Shown here piece after piece: positions 30,786 to 34,164 of a stretch of DNA of 34,164 nucleotides. Each line of letters opens with the position of its first letter. Position 1 is the stretch's first letter. Both the position numbers and the translations under genes were made by a program. The notes beneath the pieces are model-generated. The model searched no databases and was not told the origin of the DNA. It worked only from the letters and a program-made list of their open reading frames with translations. Source of the DNA: a virus; IMG/VR virus record IMGVR_UViG_3300018426_000080, positions 1 through 34,164 of that record. One strand, given 5' to 3'.

Positions 30786-31615
30786 TAGTTGTCGATGAGA
30801 ACAAGATTAAATGTGCTACTGACTAAACTGTTGTTAGTAGATGAGTATCCTCTAACCTCAATGTCTGTTTTTTCTTCAAACATCATCGGGATAGTGTAGT
30901 TTTTAAATGATGTGGTAGCACTGACTGTGATCACATCCTTGCTGTTCCAACTGCCACCAAATGGTCTAGATGCTAAGAAACAGATAGCATCTGTGTTCTG
31001 CTTGCCAGAACCCACAGTCCATTGTGTGATATATGCTGTTTTACCTGCAGGCACTGTGTATAATGCCATGAATGTTTGTCCTAACCCACTGCCGCCTGAC
31101 ACAACAATTTTTGCAAGTGTTTTGGCAGTGCCTGTACTGGTAACGCTGATAACACCAGCATTAGTATTAAGTGTTCCAGATGTTACAACTAGCACACGAA
31201 ACACACGAAGGAATTGCTGTGACCCTGCTGGACCACCCACAGTGAGACTCTCTGTTACCACGTTATAGTCAGCATCTAACCCTTGTACTTCAACAGTTCT
31301 AGCACCTGTGCCAGATGCACTGTCGTTACCGCTACTGCTGGTCACACTCACAGTTTCGGGAGCAGTCAAATAATCGTAAAGTGCGCCACCGTCCCATATG
31401 GTTTCTTTGGTGCTGTCTACATCTTCGTTCATGCCAAACTTTTCAATGTATGCAACACCTTCTAAATTACCGCTTGATATACTGATGCTGTAATCCAATG
31501 AACCGCCCACTGTGCGAAGAACTGGCTCGCCAGTGCTGTTGCGATCCATTGCAGTGTGCAAATTGTTTAATTGCCAGTTTGCGCCTGTTCCTGTTGATGG
31601 GTGATTATATGCCAT
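30785..31615 (-). CDS. Probable virion structural protein (276 aa)
   Basis: The protein is rich in Gly, Ser, Thr and Val, with many beta-strands and almost no charge clusters (VSVTSSSGNDSASGTGARTVEVQGLDA in part). This is the pattern of phage fibre, decoration or head-surface proteins. PAGKTAYITQWTVGSG and FEEKTDIEVRGYSS are typical of beta-sandwich modules in such proteins. It begins MAYNHPSTGTGANWQLNNLHTA. It lies 3 bases from the 102-aa gene. No specific family is recognised. Confidence 0.6.
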   Translation of the reverse strand: MAYNHPSTGTGANWQLNNLHTAMDRNSTGEPVLRTVGGSLDYSISISSGNLEGVAYIEKFGMNEDVDSTKETIWDGGALYDYLTAPETVSVTSSSGNDSASGTGARTVEVQGLDADYNVVTESLTVGGPAGSQQFLRVFRVLVVTSGTLNTNAGVISVTSTGTAKTLAKIVVSGGSGLGQTFMALYTVPAGKTAYITQWTVGSGKQNTDAICFLASRPFGGSWNSKDVITVSATTSFKNYTIPMMFEEKTDIEVRGYSSTNNSLVSSTFNLVLIDN

Positions 31616-31618
31616 ATG

Positions 31619-31927
31619 TTATATCTCTACAGATGCTTCAAAAGTAAAGGTGACATCATCAAATTCGTCAAACAACATTTTTGAAATTTCATCACCTTCA
31701 TCAGCATCGATTTCTTCTTCGAGTATAATTTCGTAGATGAATATCTCTCCATTGTCATCTTCGGATTCATACCCTATAACTTCTATGCCTACTTGTTCTT
31801 TATCTTCATCGTAGGCTGTTACTAGTTTTGTAGGTACAACACTTTGCACGATGTCGAAATAGATGATAACCTCTTCATCTGTGAGTTCATCTCGAGTTAA
31901 CATTCTTGCAAAGTGTTTAATAAACAT
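31619..31927 (-). CDS. Unknown acidic protein (102 aa)
   Basis: The protein is strongly acidic (EVIGYESEDDNGEIFIYEIILEEEIDADEGDE) with beta-strand character. It overlaps its upstream neighbour by one base (TAATG). No family is recognised. Its place before the structural gene suggests a virion-related or assembly role, which is inference. Confidence 0.7.
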   Translation of the reverse strand: MFIKHFARMLTRDELTDEEVIIYFDIVQSVVPTKLVTAYDEDKEQVGIEVIGYESEDDNGEIFIYEIILEEEIDADEGDEISKMLFDEFDDVTFTFEASVEI

Positions 31928-32250
31928 TATTTTTTACCTGACCAAGCCTGAGCACCAAAGAATGCGGCAACAATACCTGCTACTGCAATAAAGTATACTC
32001 CGGCCATATCTCCTAAAATTCTAGCACCATCTTCTAGTTTTGCTACATTAGCACCAACAACTAGAACAGGGTATGCTAACATTCCATATAATGAGAACCA
32101 CGCCATTTTACGTTGTGCGTCTCTCATTGCGTCTTGGTCTTCTAGTTCTTTACGTCTGAATTCCAAGTACATATCTTGTTCTGCTTTACTTACTTTACCA
32201 TCCCCGTTTATATCTGCTGGATGGTGAACAGATGCATTACCTTCTGCCAT
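31927..32250 (-). CDS. EF-hand plus two-helix membrane protein, holin-like
   Basis: The 107-residue protein has a canonical EF-hand calcium loop: Asp13, Asn15, Asp17, Lys19, Ser21 and Glu24 (DINGDGKVSKAE). A charged helix follows, then two membrane segments at about 51-70 and 84-104, ending WSGKK. Small two-helix membrane proteins with a charged tail are often holins, which permeabilise the inner membrane at lysis. The EF-hand is unusual. A strong AGGAG precedes the ATG, and a GATAAATA late-promoter-like element lies 33 bases upstream. No endolysin is seen in the window, so holin is only a possibility. Confidence 0.65.
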   Translation of the reverse strand: MAEGNASVHHPADINGDGKVSKAEQDMYLEFRRKELEDQDAMRDAQRKMAWFSLYGMLAYPVLVVGANVAKLEDGARILGDMAGVYFIAVAGIVAAFFGAQAWSGKK

Positions 32251-32281
32251 ACTATAACTCCTCTGCCTATGTGTTATAGTA

Positions 32282-32995
32282 CTATTTATCGAATCTTTTA
32301 GTTACAGCAGACGGTAAGCCCAATCTCCTAAATTCGTTGTAAAATGCTTTGAATTTTCTATCTACTTCAAATTGAGGGTTATTAAATGTATAAACTTGTT
32401 TGTATGGTTTACTCGGTAAGTCCTCTTCCAAGCAGATCACTTCAACTTTGCCATTATATTTTTTGATAAAGGATATAGTATCAACATAACTATTATACAC
32501 CTGTTCCGCTGTTGAATCAAATTCCTTTTTAGTTATGTTTATAGATTGTTCTAACCTATTAGGACTCCAATTATTTGTTTTTTGTGCGGCTAATATACTG
32601 TAAACTACTGCTGTATAATCTTTCCTAAACAAAACAAATACCTTGTCAGTTTTTTCTAAAAGATAATTTATATTAGTAATACCTTTTGCTAATAGATGAT
32701 TAGGAAATACTTTAACTACCCTCAGTGTGTTCTCAGGATCAGTCTTGTACCACCAATCCCATTCAGCATACATAAGATTTTTATCTATTGTTGCCCAATG
32801 CTCACCGTAGAGATGTATTTCTCCATATGGAGATACATGCATGGTATGATCGAGTTCAGGCGGAGATGTTAACCACATTTTATCTCTGCCCTCAGGTGTA
32901 TAAGAAAAATTTTCAAAATACCTTTCAGGTATTAAAGCGTCTTGGAGGTATGTTGATCCTGTTCTAGGAGAAGCCGCTAGTATGAGTATGTTCAT
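32282..32995 (-). CDS. Sulfotransferase-family protein
   Basis: The 237-residue protein starts MNILILAASPRTGSTYLQ. SPRTGST (9-15) is the phosphosulfate-binding loop of PAPS-dependent sulfotransferases. VFVLFRKDYTAVVYSIL further on matches the 3'-phosphate-binding R-x(n)-S segment. It would move sulfate from PAPS to a hydroxyl or amine, such as a glycan. There is no ribosome site; TATAAATA at 33001-33008 lies directly before the ATG. Together with the glycosyltransferases it suggests surface or virion glycan decoration. Confidence 0.72.
   Translation of the reverse strand: MNILILAASPRTGSTYLQDALIPERYFENFSYTPEGRDKMWLTSPPELDHTMHVSPYGEIHLYGEHWATIDKNLMYAEWDWWYKTDPENTLRVVKVFPNHLLAKGITNINYLLEKTDKVFVLFRKDYTAVVYSILAAQKTNNWSPNRLEQSINITKKEFDSTAEQVYNSYVDTISFIKKYNGKVEVICLEEDLPSKPYKQVYTFNNPQFEVDRKFKAFYNEFRRLGLPSAVTKRFDK
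32283..32290 (-). promoter_or_regulatory. Candidate T4-type late promoter before the EF-hand gene
   Basis: GATAAATA on the minus strand overlaps the end of the sulfotransferase gene. It leaves a leader of about 27 bases with AGGAG before the EF-hand protein ATG. It differs from the T4 consensus at one base. Confidence 0.4.
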
Positions 32996-33000
32996 ACTAG

Positions 33001-33008
33001 TATTTATA
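33001..33008 (-). promoter_or_regulatory. Exact TATAAATA late-promoter match at the sulfotransferase start
   Basis: TATAAATA on the minus strand ends 5 bases before the ATG at 32995. If used as a T4-type late promoter, transcription would begin at or near the start codon and give a leaderless mRNA. A similar arrangement exists at 12035-12042. Confidence 0.35.
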
Positions 33009-33016
33009 GAAACAAA

Positions 33017-33685
33017 TTATAACTTTTCTACAAACTTGATGCGGTTAAGCATGGTTTCTTTGAAGCCTGTGTAGTTACTGACCTGCTGACTTTTTACATA
33101 AGCAGTTACAGAATAAGTTTCGTTAGGCACTAGTGTACCGACATTAGTGTTTGTGGTCTGTGCAAAGAACTTAACAATGTTACCATTACTATTAGCGGTA
33201 ACTAAATAACTACCAGTTCGAGGTATAAATTTGATGAACTCAATGTCTAAATCAAATGTTCCTCGCTCATTTAAATTACCTAAATAACCACTGTTCCTGC
33301 CCAACTGGTTTTCTCTGTCCTGCCAAGTATCTGCTTCTAATTTATTTAGATAGACTTTAGGTAAACTTGCGGCAATACCAATTGATTCCTTGCCAACTGA
33401 TTCAGACTGAACAAATTTAAGAACATTAGATTCGAAATCAGTAAGTTTGCGTTCTAGTGCCTTGAAGCCTAAACCCTGCAGATACTCAATAATTTCTTCT
33501 GCACGAGCGTGATCTTCTTTGAGAACTTTTACATCCTCACCCTCAAAGAAATGTTTATACAGTAAAGAACTATTAGATTTTTTCTTATCGCTTAATACAT
33601 CATCGTCAAACTTTTTGAAAAAGCCACCATTTAAACGATGAATTGCACAACTTGCGGCTACTACTAATTTTGTTGGAAATTGCAT
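33017..33685 (-). CDS. Unknown protein with possible OB-like C-terminus (222 aa)
   Basis: The N-terminus (FPTKLVVAASCAIHRLNGGFFK) looks helical, followed by a charged linker. The C-terminal 90 residues (TGSYLVTANSNGNIVKFFAQ... then ETYSVTAYVKSQQVSNYTGFKETMLNRIKFV) have a strand pattern like OB-type nucleic-acid-binding modules. The terminal ETMLNRIKF pattern recalls phage replication proteins. Promoter P11 lies 28 bases upstream, and AGGAG lies 6 bases before the ATG. DNA or RNA binding is inference. Confidence 0.65.
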   Translation of the reverse strand: MQFPTKLVVAASCAIHRLNGGFFKKFDDDVLSDKKKSNSSLLYKHFFEGEDVKVLKEDHARAEEIIEYLQGLGFKALERKLTDFESNVLKFVQSESVGKESIGIAASLPKVYLNKLEADTWQDRENQLGRNSGYLGNLNERGTFDLDIEFIKFIPRTGSYLVTANSNGNIVKFFAQTTNTNVGTLVPNETYSVTAYVKSQQVSNYTGFKETMLNRIKFVEKL

Positions 33686-33712
33686 GTTCTACTCTCCTAA
33701 CCCTATAAACAT

Positions 33713-33740
33713 AGTATAGCATCTTTTATGGTTTTGTCAA
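33713..33740 (-). promoter_or_regulatory. Sigma70-type promoter P11 (extended -10)
   Basis: TTGACA (33740-33735), 16-base spacer, TGC-TATACT (33718-33713) on the minus strand, just after the HAD-like gene. Its surroundings resemble P2 and P4. Confidence 0.84.
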
Positions 33741-33750
33741 CCACTGTAAG

Positions 33751-34164
33751 TTATTGATTTATAATGATATTGTAAACTTCTTCCCAATTTTTACATACAT
33801 CTGCTGGGCCATTATAATGCATATTGTGTCCATGCTCAATTAAGATGCCTTTAAAGCCTGCATCAATACCCCAATCAACATTTTGAGGCTTGTCCTCAAT
33901 CCAAAAGTTTCCAGGATATTTTTTACCAAATTCATTTAGAATTTGGTCTTTGTCTGCACCAGTGTCTAAACAAATAACTTCTTTAAAGCAGTCCTCACCA
34001 AATAACTTGTTGAGATTTTTAGTTCTTAATTCTTGTGCATAAGGATCTAAACTCAAACTTGTGATTGCTATAAATTGATACTGGTGTTTTTCATGCAAAA
34101 GTTTTACATAGTATTGTGCATCTCTGAGAGGAGGAAGGAATCCTATTGCGGCACTTTCATTAAA
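33751..34164 (-). CDS. HAD-like phosphatase/nucleotidase, 5'-truncated by window edge
   Basis: The open frame continues to the right edge (reading FNESAAIGFLPPLRDAQYYVK before the first possible internal start, TTG at 34098). The N-terminus with the catalytic Asp therefore lies outside. HAD motif II (FIAITS) and motif IV (FWIEDKP) are visible, followed by GFKGILIEHGHN. Phage proteins of this type are annotated as 5'(3')-deoxyribonucleotidase-like; the reaction cannot be settled without the N-terminus. Confidence 0.72.
   Translation of the reverse strand, partial: FNESAAIGFLPPLRDAQYYVKLLHEKHQYQFIAITSLSLDPYAQELRTKNLNKLFGEDCFKEVICLDTGADKDQILNEFGKKYPGNFWIEDKPQNVDWGIDAGFKGILIEHGHNMHYNGPADVCKNWEEVYNIIINQ

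Noticed and set aside
1-34164. tRNA genes, CRISPR arrays or insertion sequences
   Set aside because: No direct-repeat array, transposase or convincing tRNA cloverleaf was seen; gene packing leaves very little free space. A tRNA scan was not possible here.

Overview
This window looks like part of the genome of a lytic, T4-like marine bacteriophage. The evidence is a full-length family B DNA polymerase of gp43 type (894 aa), a gp45-type sliding clamp, a T4 rnh-like 5'-3' exonuclease and a probable DsbA-like protein. Genes are dense, often joined by ATGA or TAATG overlaps, and almost all are on the minus strand of AT-rich DNA. The host cannot be read from the sequence. Small membrane proteins, 2OG-Fe(II) oxygenases, SGNH-like proteins, a MoxR/VWA pair and a sulfotransferase are the kind of accessory set known from T4-like phages of marine bacteria, including pelagiphages and cyanophages. 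Both ends of the window cut through genes.

Layout. Bases 1-3188 are the only plus-strand stretch: a 5'-truncated cupin, a membrane peptide, a BFD-like [2Fe-2S] protein and two related SGNH-like genes, with a minus-strand glycosyltransferase between the last two. From 3172 to the right edge every gene is on the minus strand, so transcription runs from high to low coordinates. Bases 3172-12404 carry a large VCBS-repeat lipoprotein, a SWIM zinc-finger protein, several unknown acidic proteins, the VWA/metallopeptidase plus MoxR ATPase pair, and two tandem 2OG-Fe(II) oxygenases. Bases 12394-16920 carry a glutaredoxin, a third SGNH-like protein, the exonuclease and many small proteins. Bases 16922-25766 carry queE, folE, a queD-like gene and a dpdA-like TGT, interleaved with a phosphoribosyltransferase, galE, a glycosyltransferase, an Hc1 histone-like peptide and a PsiE-like membrane protein. 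Bases 25770-29507 hold the clamp and polymerase. Bases 29579-34164 carry a third 2OG oxygenase, DsbA, a likely virion protein, an EF-hand/two-helix membrane protein, a sulfotransferase and a truncated HAD-like protein.

The most notable system is the 7-deazaguanine module. FolE, the QueD-like protein and QueE would convert GTP to 7-carboxy-7-deazaguanine (CDG). The DpdA-like transglycosylase, immediately next to the clamp and polymerase, would insert a 7-deazaguanine base into phage DNA. No QueC is present in the window. The inserted base could therefore be CDG itself, or preQ0 could be supplied from elsewhere. An unrecognised gene overlaps the end of dpdA and another sits between folE and queE; both are candidate partners.

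Regulation is unusually legible. Eleven minus-strand promoters share a perfect TTGACA -35 box, a 16-17 nt spacer and a TATAAT/TATACT-type -10 box, usually with an extended TGN. Many overlap the end of the upstream gene. There is one clear intrinsic terminator with a GAAA tetraloop (9395-9417), a cUUCGg hairpin (3146-3161), and a few TATAAATA-like candidate late promoters.
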